Positions 1-8,571 are shown, counted from the stretch's first letter. The stretch: 64,000 nt of DNA from Paenibacillus tengchongensis (GCF_008973665.1 NZ_WACP01000006.1:62001-126000), one strand, 5' to 3'. A program made the numbers and translations. Notes: a model not told the origin generated them from the letters alone.

Positions 1-738
1 CGACGTCATAGGATTCAGCCAGGCGGCAATACGCCCGACGCGGATGGCTGTTGCCGTCAAGTCTTCGGAGGCAGCGTCAAAACGCTCTTTCTCCCGCCGT
101 CCCTTGGCAAATGCGCGGATGACCCGGACGCCGGAGAGATTTTCGCTCAGCACCTGGGCCAGCCGGTCCAGCTTCTGCTGGGTTTTGCGGTAGAGCGGCG
201 AACTGCGGGTGATGATGAAATACAGGATAAGTCCGAACACCGGCGTTGCCGCAAGCAGAATCAGCGACAGACGGAAATCCAGGATCATCGACATGATAAT
301 CGCTCCGATACATATGAACGGAGCCCGGACGACAAGCCGGATCAGCATCGCTACTGCAACCTGCAGCTGGTTGACATCATTGGTTACCCGGTTGATCAAA
401 GACGGCGTGCCCAGACGGTCCAACTCAGCCCAGGACAGGCCGGAAATATGGACGAACAATTTATTGCGCAGCGATGTGCCGAAGCCCTGCGAGGCTCTGG
501 CGGCGTAATGCTGGCAAATCATTGAGCTGCCGAAGCCCAGCAGCGACATCAGCAGCATCACACCTCCCATCCGGTAAACATACGCACTGTCGTGCCCGCC
601 GATGCCGTTGTTGACAATTAAGGCAACAACCGTCGGAAGCAGCAGCTCAAGAACAGCCTCCAGCAGCTTGAAGAGCGGGCCGAGAATCACCTCCTTACGG
701 TACGGCTTTAAAAATGCGGCAATTTTAAACACAAGCAT
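1..738 (-). CDS. ABC exporter, transmembrane domain (C-terminus cut by window edge)
   Basis: The 246 visible residues are the N-terminal membrane domain of a half-type ABC exporter in which permease and ATPase are fused. Several hydrophobic helices are seen, followed by the typical cytoplasmic-loop pattern (SLIxRVTNDVNQLQ) and the ENLSGVRVIRAFAKG segment found in LmrA/MsbA and YfiB/YfiC-like exporters. The ATPase half lies beyond position 1. The start is the ATG at 738, preceded by AAGGTGAGG. The open frame is continuous to the window edge. It is divergent from a LysR gene, which may regulate it. The substrate cannot be told; such half-exporters usually work as homo- or heterodimers. Confidence 0.85.
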   Translation of the reverse strand, partial: MLVFKIAAFLKPYRKEVILGPLFKLLEAVLELLLPTVVALIVNNGIGGHDSAYVYRMGGVMLLMSLLGFGSSMICQHYAARASQGFGTSLRNKLFVHISGLSWAELDRLGTPSLINRVTNDVNQLQVAVAMLIRLVVRAPFICIGAIIMSMILDFRLSLILLAATPVFGLILYFIITRSSPLYRKTQQKLDRLAQVLSENLSGVRVIRAFAKGRREKERFDAASEDLTATAIRVGRIAAWLNPMTS

Positions 739-764
739 CCTCACCTTAACATTATGTAGTCTTA

Positions 765-784
765 TTGACTGGCCTTTCTGTCAA
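765..784. promoter_or_regulatory. Inverted repeat TTGAC-N10-GTCAA in divergent intergenic region
   Basis: A perfect 5-bp dyad with a 10-bp spacer lies between the divergent ABC exporter and LysR genes. This is a sensible place for a LysR-type operator. The two arms also resemble -35 hexamers on either strand, but no convincing -10 at normal spacing was found, so the role as operator is inference. Confidence 0.35.
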
Positions 785-893
785 ACACCCGTTATGATTA
801 TGTCATATCCGTTTGCATATTAATAATATTGCTTTCGTATTCGTCCCATATGTATTTCATATCTCAATTTTTTGAGGAACAGGAGTCTTCCGC

Positions 894-1763
894 ATGGACA
901 TCCGGCAGTTAAAATATTTCCTGGCCATTGCCGAGGAAGGACAAATCACTTCGGCGGCACGTAAGCTGCAAATGGCCCAGCCCCCGCTCAGTCAGCAGCT
1001 GAAGCTGCTGGAAGAGGAGCTTGGCGTCAAGCTGGTGGAGCGCGGCCCGCGCAGCATTCAGCTTACTGAAGCAGGTACCCTGCTCCGCGAGCGGGCCCAG
1101 CAGATTCTCGAGATGGCCGATTCTACCGCACGCGAGCTGGCAGACCTGGTCAAAGGCGTGCGGGGCACCCTCTCCATCGGGACTGTCTCCTCTTCCGCAG
1201 CCACGCTGCTGCAGGACCGGCTCTTTGAATTTCATAAGGAGTATTCCGGCATTAAATTTGCCATCCACGAAGGCAACACCTACCGCATTCTGGATCTACT
1301 GAACAGAGGCATCGTGGAGGTCGGCATTGTGCGCACGCCGTTCAACAGCGCGAGCCTGGAATGCCGGTATGCGCGATCCGAGCCGATGGTCGCCGTCATG
1401 ACGCCGGACGCGGACTGGACGCATGGGCGTACCGCGATCGAGCTGGGGGAACTGAAGCAGAAGCCGCTCATTGTCTACCGCCGGTTCGAGCAGCTGATCC
1501 GGGAGACGAGTCTCGAGAACGGCTTTGAACCCGAATTCTTCTGCATGAATGACGATGCGCGCACCACGCTGCACTGGGCCAATGCCGGTCTCGGCATCGG
1601 CCTGATTCCGAGGTCTGCCTTCGGACTGGCCGGCAACGGCAATCTCATCTCCAAAGAGATCATCAGCGAATCACTGGTCACCCGGGTCGCAGCGGTCTGG
1701 ATCAAGGACAAATATCTGTCCGCCCCGGCCAAGCGGTTTATCGACAGTTTTACCGGCCAATAA
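894..1763 (+). CDS. LysR-family transcriptional regulator
   Basis: 289 residues, normal for a LysR-type regulator. The N-terminal winged helix-turn-helix is clear (MDIRQLKYFLAIAEEG at the start, then AARKLQMAQPPLSQQLKLLE around residues 22-42). The effector-binding periplasmic-protein-like domain follows (LSIGTVSS near residue 92; GIVEVGIVR near 140). The start ATG has CAGGAG eight bases upstream. It is transcribed away from the ABC exporter, the usual layout of a LysR gene with its target. The effector is unknown. Overall it is closest in style to CysL/CynR/GltC-like regulators of Gram-positive bacteria, but that assignment is not firm. Confidence 0.9.
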   Translation: MDIRQLKYFLAIAEEGQITSAARKLQMAQPPLSQQLKLLEEELGVKLVERGPRSIQLTEAGTLLRERAQQILEMADSTARELADLVKGVRGTLSIGTVSSSAATLLQDRLFEFHKEYSGIKFAIHEGNTYRILDLLNRGIVEVGIVRTPFNSASLECRYARSEPMVAVMTPDADWTHGRTAIELGELKQKPLIVYRRFEQLIRETSLENGFEPEFFCMNDDARTTLHWANAGLGIGLIPRSAFGLAGNGNLISKEIISESLVTRVAAVWIKDKYLSAPAKRFIDSFTGQ

Positions 1764-1780
1764 TCCTCTAGCTTTAGCAA

Positions 1781-1818
1781 AACAACCCGCCCCAGGCAGT
1801 GCCCGGGGCGGGTTGTTT
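1781..1818. terminator. Bidirectional intrinsic terminator between LysR and htpG
   Basis: A perfect 13-bp stem (AACAACCCGCCCC at 1781-1793 with its complement at 1805-1817) and an 11-base loop lies between two convergent genes. It is GC-rich with A/T flanks, so it should stop transcription from both sides. Confidence 0.9.
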
Positions 1819-1844
1819 CATGCTTGGCCGCAGCAGGCCGAAGC

Positions 1845-3722
1845 TTATACCATGATTTTGCAGATATCGTTGGTGAATTGCACCGGATCGTTCACTTGCA
1901 GCCCCTCGATCAGCAGCGCCTGGTTGTACAGCAGGTTAGTGTACAGGCTCAGCTTCTCCTTATCGCCTTGGGCGGCAGCCTTCAATGATTTGAAGACGTC
2001 GTGGTTGATATTGATTTCGAGCACCTTGTCGGCCTGGACCTCTTGTCCGTTCGGCATGGACTTCAGCACCTTCTCCATTTCGATCGACAGCTCGCCCTCT
2101 GCGGACAGGCACACCGGATGGGATTTCAGCCGCTTGGAGGCTTTGACGGACTTCACCTTACCGGCCAGAATGCCTTGCATTTCCTCGAACAAGCCCTTAT
2201 TCTCGGTCTCTTCCTCTTCCGAAGGCTTGTTGTCGGCATCGTCGATGCCGAGATCGCCGCTCGATACGGATTTGAACTCTTTTTCCTTGTAGGACATAAT
2301 CATCTTGAGCGCAAACTCGTCGATATCGTCGGTCAGGTACAGAATTTCATAGCCCTTGTCCAGCAGCAGCTCCGTCTGCGGCAGCTTCTCGATGCGTTCT
2401 ACCGAATCGCCGGCGGCATAATAAATATACTTCTGCTCTTCCGGCATTCTCTCGACATATTCAGCCAGCGTAACCTGCTTCTTCTCCTTGGAGGAGTAGA
2501 ACATCAGCAGATCCTGCAGCGTGTCCTTTTCCATACCGTAGTCGTTGTAGACCCCGAATTTCAACTGGCGGCCGAACGATTTATAGAACGTCTCATATTT
2601 CTCCCGTTCATCCTTCAGCAGGCTCAGGAGCTGGCTCTTGATCTTGCTCTTGATGTTCTTGGCGATCAGCGTCAGCTGGCGGTCATGCTGCAGCAGCTCG
2701 CGGGAGATGTTGAGCGACAGATCCTCGGAATCGACCATCCCTTTGACGAAGCTGAAATAATCCGGCAGCAGATCGCCGCATTTGTTCATAATCAGCACGC
2801 CGTTCGAGTAGAGCTCCAGACCTTTTTCATATTCCTTGGTGTAATAATCAAAAGGTGTATTCTCCGGAATAAACAGAATCGCATTGTACACTACGGCCCC
2901 GTCGGCGCTGATATGGATGTGCTTGAGCGGCTTGTCGAAGCCGTAGCGCTTCTCGTTGTAGAAGTTGTTGTAATCCTCTTCGGTCAGCTCGTTCTTGTTC
3001 TTGCGCCAGATCGGCACCATACTGTTGACCGTCTGCTCTTCCACAACCGTCTCATACTCGTTCTCTGCGCCTTCCTTCGGCTGACTGCGGCTTACGTCCA
3101 TCTTGATCGGGAAGCGGATGAAATCCGAATATTTCTTGACGATTGATTTCAGGCGGTATTCTTCCAGGAATTCATCGTAATTGTCATCTTCGGTATTGGG
3201 CTTGATCTGCAAAATGATATCGGTACCGACCTCAGCCTTCTCGGCAGGCTCGATCGTGTAGCCGTCAGCACCCTGCGATTCCCATTTGAACGCCTGGCCG
3301 CTGCCCAGCGCTTTACTGATGACGGTTACCCGGTCAGCCACCATAAAGGCGGAATAGAAGCCTACGCCGAACTGGCCGATAATGTTGTGACCGTCTTTGG
3401 CTTCGTTGTCCTTCTTGAAGGCAAAAGAGCCGCTGTTCGCAATAATCCCGAGGTTGTTCTCCAGCTCCTCCTGGGTCATCCCGATCCCCGTGTCGGAGAT
3501 AGTCAGCGTACGGCTGTCTTTATCCGCGGATATTCTAATGAAATAATCCTCTTTATTAAACACCAGACTATCGTCGGCCAGTGCTTTGTAATAGATTTTG
3601 TCAATGGCATCGCTGCTGTTGGAAATCAGTTCCCGAAGGAAAATCTCGCGCTGCGTGTAGATGGAGTTGATCATCATTTCCAGTAATCGTTTCGATTCGG
3701 CTTTGAATTCTTTTTTGGCCAT
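1845..3722 (-). CDS. htpG: Hsp90-family molecular chaperone HtpG
   Basis: 625 residues, full length for bacterial Hsp90. The N-terminal GHKL ATPase shows the nucleotide-binding motifs NSSDAIDKI (about 35-43), DTGIGMT (about 77-83) and GQFGVGFYS (about 115). Middle and C-terminal dimerisation domains follow. It is an ATP-dependent cytosolic chaperone acting late in protein folding and stress recovery. The ATG at 3722 is preceded by AAAGGAG. The gene is monocistronic: a bidirectional terminator follows it, and upstream lie a sigma-A promoter and a perfect CIRCE operator, which point to HrcA heat-shock control. That control is unusual because B. subtilis htpG is not in the HrcA regulon. Confidence 0.98.
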   Translation of the reverse strand: MAKKEFKAESKRLLEMMINSIYTQREIFLRELISNSSDAIDKIYYKALADDSLVFNKEDYFIRISADKDSRTLTISDTGIGMTQEELENNLGIIANSGSFAFKKDNEAKDGHNIIGQFGVGFYSAFMVADRVTVISKALGSGQAFKWESQGADGYTIEPAEKAEVGTDIILQIKPNTEDDNYDEFLEEYRLKSIVKKYSDFIRFPIKMDVSRSQPKEGAENEYETVVEEQTVNSMVPIWRKNKNELTEEDYNNFYNEKRYGFDKPLKHIHISADGAVVYNAILFIPENTPFDYYTKEYEKGLELYSNGVLIMNKCGDLLPDYFSFVKGMVDSEDLSLNISRELLQHDRQLTLIAKNIKSKIKSQLLSLLKDEREKYETFYKSFGRQLKFGVYNDYGMEKDTLQDLLMFYSSKEKKQVTLAEYVERMPEEQKYIYYAAGDSVERIEKLPQTELLLDKGYEILYLTDDIDEFALKMIMSYKEKEFKSVSSGDLGIDDADNKPSEEEETENKGLFEEMQGILAGKVKSVKASKRLKSHPVCLSAEGELSIEMEKVLKSMPNGQEVQADKVLEININHDVFKSLKAAAQGDKEKLSLYTNLLYNQALLIEGLQVNDPVQFTNDICKIMV

Positions 3723-3784
3723 GAACTAAATGATCTCCTTTCAAAAATAGCAATTCTAAATAGCTTCCGCTATGTCCAGAAAGA

Positions 3785-3811
3785 TTAGCACTCCATTCAG
3801 ATGAGTGCTAA
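3785..3811. promoter_or_regulatory. CIRCE operator (HrcA-binding site) upstream of htpG
   Basis: TTAGCACTC-N9-GAGTGCTAA is an exact match to the CIRCE consensus. It sits immediately downstream of the htpG promoter, near the expected transcription start, the same arrangement as in groESL and dnaK operons. HrcA would repress htpG until heat shock. Confidence 0.95.
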
Positions 3812-3821
3812 CACTTCCTTT

Positions 3822-3851
3822 TATATACCATATTCCCGTTTTTGCTGTCAA
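3822..3851 (-). promoter_or_regulatory. Sigma-A promoter of htpG
   Basis: TTGACA (3846-3851) and TATATA (3822-3827), 18-bp spacer, read on the minus strand. The predicted start falls just before or within the CIRCE element. Confidence 0.75.
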
Positions 3852-3895
3852 TATCCGGTTGTTAAGCGGCGTCATATTAACGGAAATTCGGGCGT

Positions 3896-4792
3896 TCAGG
3901 AAACCGCAGACTTCGTTCTGGCATCATCCAGCAGCATTTGAATCAAGTATTCCAGCGGCGATGAATGCCATTTCTTCGGGTGCAGCAGCAGCTGGAGATC
4001 AAAATGAATTTCCGGATGAGCAAACGGCAGCTCGGCCAGCGTTCCGCGTTCGATCTCCTCTTCAGCCACTATCCGTGGCAGGAGGGCGATGCCGAGACCG
4101 TTGCGCACACAGCGCTTGATCGCCTCCAGATTGGATAGCTCAAAGCCGATCCGAAAGATGATGCCATGCTCCTTGAGCAGATTCTCAAATAAACTGCGGT
4201 AAATGCAGCTCTCTTCCGAGACGATCAGCTCACAATTGTTCAGATCCTGCAGCGTGACCCGCTCCACGCCGGCCAAAGGATGGCCCGCAGGCGCCACCAG
4301 AACAAGCGGTTCATTGCGGATCACCGTGCGCTGCAGCAGCGCGTCCGCCGTACTCCGGTCGAGCATCAGGCCGATGTCCACTTCGCCGTCTCTGAGCTTG
4401 GCCAGCAGCTTGGCCTCCTGCTCGGTCTGCAGATGAATATTCAGTCCCGGAAACCGGGTCCGCAGCTGCTGCAGAAAAGGCGGCAAATAAAAGGCGGCCA
4501 GCGAATCGATTGTGCCGATCGTCAGCGTGCCGCCGATTCTTTGGGCGATAGTTTCTTTGGAACGGTCATACAAATCAAGAATTTCGGCAAACAGCTTCAG
4601 CAGCTCTTCTCCCGGCGGTGTAAGCCGCAGGGCGCGCCCATGCCGTTCAATCAGCGGTACGCCGTATTCCTTCTCCAGCTTCTGGATTTGCATCGTAACG
4701 CTGGACTGGGCGTATCCCAGCTCTTCTGCTGCGCGGGTAAAGCTCTGCCGCTTGGCCACCTCGCGGAAGGTCCGCATATATGTTAAATCCAT
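3896..4792 (-). CDS. LysR-family transcriptional regulator
   Basis: 298 residues with the LysR N-terminal helix-turn-helix (MDLTYMRTFREVAKRQSF, then AAEELGYAQSSVTMQIQKLE at about 21-40) and a C-terminal substrate-binding domain (LTIGTIDSLAAFYLP near 91; GEVDIGLMLD near 132). The ATG at 4792 is preceded by AGGGTGAGG. It is divergent from a dapA-like aldolase gene, with a perfect dyad in between, so it probably controls that gene and itself. The effector is unknown. Confidence 0.9.
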   Translation of the reverse strand: MDLTYMRTFREVAKRQSFTRAAEELGYAQSSVTMQIQKLEKEYGVPLIERHGRALRLTPPGEELLKLFAEILDLYDRSKETIAQRIGGTLTIGTIDSLAAFYLPPFLQQLRTRFPGLNIHLQTEQEAKLLAKLRDGEVDIGLMLDRSTADALLQRTVIRNEPLVLVAPAGHPLAGVERVTLQDLNNCELIVSEESCIYRSLFENLLKEHGIIFRIGFELSNLEAIKRCVRNGLGIALLPRIVAEEEIERGTLAELPFAHPEIHFDLQLLLHPKKWHSSPLEYLIQMLLDDARTKSAVS

Positions 4793-4806
4793 GTCCTCAC
4801 CCTAAC

Positions 4807-4821
4807 ATCAATATTATTGAT
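4807..4821. promoter_or_regulatory. Perfect LysR-type operator dyad (7-1-7)
   Basis: ATCAATA-T-TATTGAT is a perfect palindrome containing the classic LysR T-N11-A signature. It lies 15 bp from the LysR start codon, in the intergenic region shared with the divergent dapA-like gene. Confidence 0.6.
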
Positions 4822-4911
4822 AACCTACATCATTTATTATAGATAACGATGATACAAGAATCCATGCTAAAGTAGAATAAAAGGCTGCACAAATTTGGAG
4901 GACGATAGTTC

Positions 4912-5799
4912 ATGTTAACAGAAGAGCAGATTTATGGAGTTTATGTTCCTGTGGTAACCCCGTTTGATACCGCAGGGGAGATTGATTTGGAATCGTATCA
5001 GCGATATGTGAACAACATCATCAAGAACGACATTCATGGTCTGGTCGTCAATGGAACCACTGGAGAATCGCCTACAGTCAACATACAGGAGCTGCAGAGC
5101 CTCATCGCGGCATCGCAGGAACTGCTGCGCGGCCGCAGCATCCCGCTCGTGATCGGCACCGGCACCAATGATACGGCATCCACCGTGAAGCGTACGGAGC
5201 TTGCGGCCAACGCCGGAGCCGATGCCGCACTGGTAGTAGTGCCTTACTACAGCCGCCCATCCCAGGAGGGCATTATCGCCCATTTCCGCAAGGCCGCTGA
5301 AGTCGGGATTCCCATCCTGGCTTATGATATTCCCGGCCGTACCGGCGTTGGCATGACCCTGGACACCGCCCGCGCCATCCTGGACATGGAGCATGTCGTC
5401 GGGCTGAAGGACTGCTCCGGCTCGGCGCAGCTCGTTTCCCAATTGTCCGCTTTAGGCTCAAAGCCTGTGCTCTGCGGAGATGATGTGCATTTCCTCGATA
5501 TGCTGGGCCATGGAGCAGCCGGCGGCATGCTCGCCTCCGCCAATGTTCATACCGACAAATTCCTCGGCATTTATGAATTGTTCAGAGCCGGCAGCACCGA
5601 AGCAGCCCAGGCGGAATTTAACGCTCTGCTGCCGCTGATGCGCCTGCTGTTTAAGGAATCAAACCCGGCCCCGGTCAAATGGCTGCTCAGCGCCCGCGGT
5701 GAAATCGCTTCGGACACACTGCGCCTGCCGATGACTTCGATTACTGCCGGGCTCCGTGAAGAACTGGGCGCTTATCTGGCCGACAGCGTTATCGCCTGA
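4912..5799 (+). CDS. DapA-family lyase (4-hydroxy-tetrahydrodipicolinate synthase-like)
   Basis: 295 residues, a full TIM-barrel class I aldolase of the DapA/NanA family. It keeps the residues expected of true dihydrodipicolinate synthase: GTTGES (48-53), the YY pair (112-113), Tyr138 in YDIPGRTG, Arg143, and the Schiff-base lysine Lys166 in GLKDCSG. The ATG has GGAGG ten bases upstream. A second dapA (29457-30338) sits in the dpa-dap cluster, so this one is a paralogue. Its isolated place and its divergent LysR regulator suggest separately controlled lysine/DAP synthesis, or use of a related keto-acid substrate. Sequence alone does not settle which. Confidence 0.88.
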   Translation: MLTEEQIYGVYVPVVTPFDTAGEIDLESYQRYVNNIIKNDIHGLVVNGTTGESPTVNIQELQSLIAASQELLRGRSIPLVIGTGTNDTASTVKRTELAANAGADAALVVVPYYSRPSQEGIIAHFRKAAEVGIPILAYDIPGRTGVGMTLDTARAILDMEHVVGLKDCSGSAQLVSQLSALGSKPVLCGDDVHFLDMLGHGAAGGMLASANVHTDKFLGIYELFRAGSTEAAQAEFNALLPLMRLLFKESNPAPVKWLLSARGEIASDTLRLPMTSITAGLREELGAYLADSVIA

Positions 5800-5812
5800 A
5801 TCTCCGTAAAGT

Positions 5813-5855
5813 AAAAACCCGCTGACTGCATGATTGATGCAGATAGCGGGTTTTT
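5813..5855 (+). terminator. Intrinsic terminator after the dapA-like gene
   Basis: AAAAACCCGCT (5813-5823) pairs with AGCGGGTTTTT (5845-5855). A second small stem (CTGCAT/ATGCAG) forms in the loop. The T-run fits the plus strand. Confidence 0.9.
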
Positions 5856-6003
5856 CAATTTTGAAGCTGCTGGACACAGGTTGTTATTTAGCATTATTAA
5901 AATTTTTAAATATTTGTTGGTAAATATGTTCAGTAATGGTTCAGTGGCCTGATGTAATATAGAAATAAATAACAGGGAACCAGTCAAAGGAGCTTCAGAA
6001 AAC

Positions 6004-6201
6004 ATGAGTAAAAGAAGATCAGCAAATCCCCTGCTCTGCTCGGTATCGGGCTGTGACATCAGACATTACGCCAAAGGATACTGCAAGAAGCACTACAACT
6101 CCGCGTGGTACAGATCCCGTGTGGCTGCACAGCGCAGCGAAACTTCGGACAGCTCCAAGTTCCGGGTTGAAGTGCTTTGCATATGTATTGCAAATTCATA
6201 G
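6004..6201 (+). CDS. Small protein with C-x4-C-x9-C-x2-H zinc-ribbon-like motif
   Basis: 65 residues; no firm family assignment. The start is rich in Lys/Arg (MSKRRSANP). The central part reads C12-x4-C17-x9-C27-x2-H30 followed by aromatic and basic residues (YNSAWYRSR). This spacing resembles the short zinc-binding heads of phage HNH nucleases and other small DNA-binding proteins, but no nuclease motif follows. The ATG has AAAGGAG eleven bases upstream, and a perfect 34-bp palindromic terminator follows the stop, so it looks like a complete single-gene unit. The AT-rich upstream region differs from its neighbours. A DNA- or RNA-binding role is inference. Confidence 0.65.
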   Translation: MSKRRSANPLLCSVSGCDIRHYAKGYCKKHYNSAWYRSRVAAQRSETSDSSKFRVEVLCICIANS

Positions 6202-6234
6202 GGTAGGCTGATTTCAGGCAACACTCGAAAACAA

Positions 6235-6268
6235 AGAACAAGCGGAGGACGCGTCCTCCGCTTGTTCT
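6235..6268. terminator. 34-bp perfect palindrome, bidirectional terminator
   Basis: Seventeen bases (AGAACAAGCGGAGGACG) are followed directly by their exact reverse complement. It lies between two convergent genes, the zinc-ribbon-like gene and pduL. As RNA it forms a long GC-rich hairpin with a minimal loop. Confidence 0.8.
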
Positions 6269-6282
6269 GTTGGTTCATAACC

Positions 6283-6855
6283 TTATTCTACAATTTCAGC
6301 TGTGTCGCCGTTATTCGCTCCGGCTGCATTGGCTTCGTCGGTATCGATATGCATATCCAGGGCGAAATTGTCGGATACGCGGGCGAGCACATTTTCCAGC
6401 ACCAGACCACGTTCACCGCCGAGACGCACTTTAAGCAGCTGCTTGTCGGCAATACCCCAAGCCGCAGCTTCAGAAGTATGGAAGTGAATATGACGGGCAG
6501 CTACGATTACGCCTTTGTCCAGCTCTACTTCACCGGCAGGGCCTTTAATCGTAATACCAGGTGTTCCTTCAATATCTCCGGATTCACGGACCGGTGCTTT
6601 CACGCCGAGGCTGAATGCATCGGTGCGGGAAATTTCCAGCTGGGAGGCCGGACGGGCCGGGCCGAGAATTCTGACTTTATCAAATTTTCCTTTGCTGCCG
6701 ATAACGGCAACTTGCTCGTTAGCTGCGAATTGTCCTGGTTGGGAGAGCGGTTTGAATTCGGTCAATTGATAACCTGCGCCAAACAGAATCTCCACATGCT
6801 CCTGCGTAAGGTGAATATGCCGGGCCGACACACCTACGGGTACAGTCTTGCTCAT
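6283..6855 (-). CDS. pduL: PduL-type phosphate acyltransferase (phosphotransacylase)
   Basis: 190 residues, typical PduL length, with the duplicated fold whose metal-binding His clusters are visible: ARHIHL near residue 12 and ARHIHFHTSE near 123. The enzyme exchanges CoA and phosphate on acetyl or propionyl groups and is unrelated to Pta. The start is the ATG at 6855 with AAGGAG ten bases upstream; a longer open frame to 6960 has no conserved sequence. No microcompartment or other pdu genes are nearby, so a housekeeping acetyl-phosphate role is likelier than propanediol use. It ends at a shared palindromic terminator. Confidence 0.92.
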   Translation of the reverse strand: MSKTVPVGVSARHIHLTQEHVEILFGAGYQLTEFKPLSQPGQFAANEQVAVIGSKGKFDKVRILGPARPASQLEISRTDAFSLGVKAPVRESGDIEGTPGITIKGPAGEVELDKGVIVAARHIHFHTSEAAAWGIADKQLLKVRLGGERGLVLENVLARVSDNFALDMHIDTDEANAAGANNGDTAEIVE

Positions 6856-6998
6856 TTTTGTAGTCACTCCTTGTATTTTCTCTAGTATCTGTACAAGCCA
6901 TTGTCCATTATACTCCTTATTACCCGAAAAGAAAAAGACCCTCCGCACAAGGAAGATCATTTTTCAGCTATTTTCTGCCCCACAGCAGATAATGTCAC

Positions 6999-7970
6999 TT
7001 ATTTGTCAGGAGTTCTGCGGTTAGAAGGCAGCTGATCCGCCAAGAAAAGAGCCGCATTGTCGTACAGCCAGCCTCTCACCTCGTTCTCCGGATAATGGCG
7101 GAGCAGCAAATCGGCAAAACCGGCATAAGCGCCGGGATGCTCCAGGCCCTCCACCCAAATGTCGATGCCGTCGAAATCGGAGCCGAACATAATTTGTTTG
7201 CTGCCCCCCAAACTGCAGATATGCTCAATATGTGTAAGCATGTCTTCCTGCCTTGCTATGCCCTGGTTCCGCACAAACATGGGAACAAAGGTCAATCCAA
7301 TTCTTCCGTCCAGCGCGATCAGCGCTTTAATCTGTTCGTCGTTCAAGTTCCGCACATGATTGCAGACAGCGGCACAGTTGGAGTGTGAAGCAATAAACGG
7401 CCGTTCACTGCGTTCAGCCAGCTCCCAGAACCCTGCTTGCGAGAGATGCGATACATCAAGCAGCATCCCGCTCCCGTTGCACCAGTCAATCAGCTGCCGG
7501 CCTTTAACGGTAAATCCGCCGCCACGCGGCTCCAGAACCCCGTCTGCCGCCCAATTGGCGTAATTCCAGGTAATACCCATTACACGCACTCCCAGCTCGA
7601 AGAGAGCCTGTGCATAGAAGAGATTGCCTTCCAGACCGTCTACTCCCTCAAGAGAGAGCAGCGCCCATGGCACTGCATTTTTTTCATCCCTTTGCACCAT
7701 ATCCTCCTTCCAGTACAGCCGCCGGAGTCCATCAGGACCGGCAATCCTGCTGTGGAAGAGTTCGATCTGGCCGAGCACATCCGCCAACCCGCGGCGGCCT
7801 CCGGCTTCTGACAAATACACCGCAAATACCTGCAGCTGAACATTGCCCGCTTTTAACCGCTCCAGCGTGACATCCAGCCGCGGATCGTTCCGGAAATCCA
7901 TTCCCGCGTCCATCTGCAGCTTGCTTAACGCATCGCAATGAAAGTCCGCTACCTTAAGAAAATTTGCCAT
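6999..7970 (-). CDS. Membrane dipeptidase family protein (peptidase M19)
   Basis: 323 residues resembling renal-type dipeptidases of the amidohydrolase superfamily. The metal-ligand motif HCD is at about residues 11-13 (ADFHCDALSKL). LSLEGVDGLEG near 108, LLDVSHLS near 172 and IASHSNC near 194 match the family's other metal-binding regions. The substrates are probably dipeptides, including D-amino-acid forms. No signal peptide is visible, so it should be cytosolic. The ATG at 7970 has GGGAG upstream. It lies 143 bp upstream of pduL on the same strand, but a shared function is not evident. Confidence 0.92.
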   Translation of the reverse strand: MANFLKVADFHCDALSKLQMDAGMDFRNDPRLDVTLERLKAGNVQLQVFAVYLSEAGGRRGLADVLGQIELFHSRIAGPDGLRRLYWKEDMVQRDEKNAVPWALLSLEGVDGLEGNLFYAQALFELGVRVMGITWNYANWAADGVLEPRGGGFTVKGRQLIDWCNGSGMLLDVSHLSQAGFWELAERSERPFIASHSNCAAVCNHVRNLNDEQIKALIALDGRIGLTFVPMFVRNQGIARQEDMLTHIEHICSLGGSKQIMFGSDFDGIDIWVEGLEHPGAYAGFADLLLRHYPENEVRGWLYDNAALFLADQLPSNRRTPDK

Positions 7971-8058
7971 CTCATCTCCCGCCTTTACTCAGAGTGGGGA
8001 TATATCTGACTGTCTATAATTAGTGTATGTATGGTCTGCCGGCTCTTTTCCTGCACAG

Positions 8059-8088
8059 CAAAAAACCTGTTTACCAAGTAAACAGGTT
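8059..8088 (-). terminator. Intrinsic terminator after spoVS
   Basis: AACCTGTTTAC (8064-8074), a three-base loop and its exact complement (8078-8088), followed on the minus strand by a T-run. Confidence 0.92.
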
Positions 8089-8106
8089 CAATTTAACGGT
8101 TCATCA

Positions 8107-8367
8107 TTATCTCGGTTCTACAATTAGCTTGATTGCCGTCCGGTCTTCCCCGTCAATGACAATGTCGGTAAATGCCGGAATGCACACCAGATCGACGCCG
8201 CTCGGTGCGACAAATCCCCGGGCAATGGCAACAGCTTTGACTGCTTGGTTCAGCGCGCCTGCTCCAATCGCTTGCAGCTCGGCCGATCCACGTTCACGAA
8301 GAACACCCGCTAATGCGCCGGCAACGGAATTTGGATTGGATTTAGCTGATACTTTTAATACATCCAT
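8107..8367 (-). CDS. spoVS: Stage V sporulation protein S
   Basis: 86 residues, the exact family length. It is an Alba-fold nucleic-acid-binding protein needed for normal septation and coat assembly in sporulation. The recognisable opening is MDVLKVSAKSNPNSVAGALA. The start is the ATG at 8367 with GGGGAGG eight bases upstream; an upstream extension to 8484 is not conserved. The gene lies downstream of ymdB as in B. subtilis. It has its own terminator and a sigma-H-type promoter (8423-8451), which fits its early sporulation role. Confidence 0.97.
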   Translation of the reverse strand: MDVLKVSAKSNPNSVAGALAGVLRERGSAELQAIGAGALNQAVKAVAIARGFVAPSGVDLVCIPAFTDIVIDGEDRTAIKLIVEPR

Positions 8368-8422
8368 AGTAAGTACCTCCCCTGGGAAAAATAATGGTGT
8401 TCTTCTTCCACTACTGTAGATG

Positions 8423-8451
8423 TTATTCGCGAGAGAAGAAATAATTCCTTC
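8423..8451 (-). promoter_or_regulatory. Sigma-H promoter of spoVS
   Basis: On the minus strand GAAGGAATT (8443-8451), 11 bases, then CGCGAATAA (8423-8431). The consensus is RnAGGAwWW-N11/12-RnnGAATww; the only mismatch is the first R. B. subtilis spoVS is sigma-H dependent. Confidence 0.75.
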
Positions 8452-8571
8452 TTTTTGCGGACTACGCCGGAGAAAATGGTACAAAAGTTACTCTTTTTCG
8501 ATATAAAAAAGATCACACTACTCCCAATTAACGATGAACATTCCCAAAATACCTATTATTTACGTTGCCGT

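Noticed and set aside
6235..6268. 34-bp palindrome considered as a transposon end or phage attachment site
   Set aside because: It lies between convergent stop codons and behaves as a normal bidirectional terminator; no partner copy or target duplication was seen.
6856..6960. Longer PduL start at 6960
   Set aside because: The extra 35 residues are not PduL-like, and a good AAGGAG precedes the ATG at 6855.
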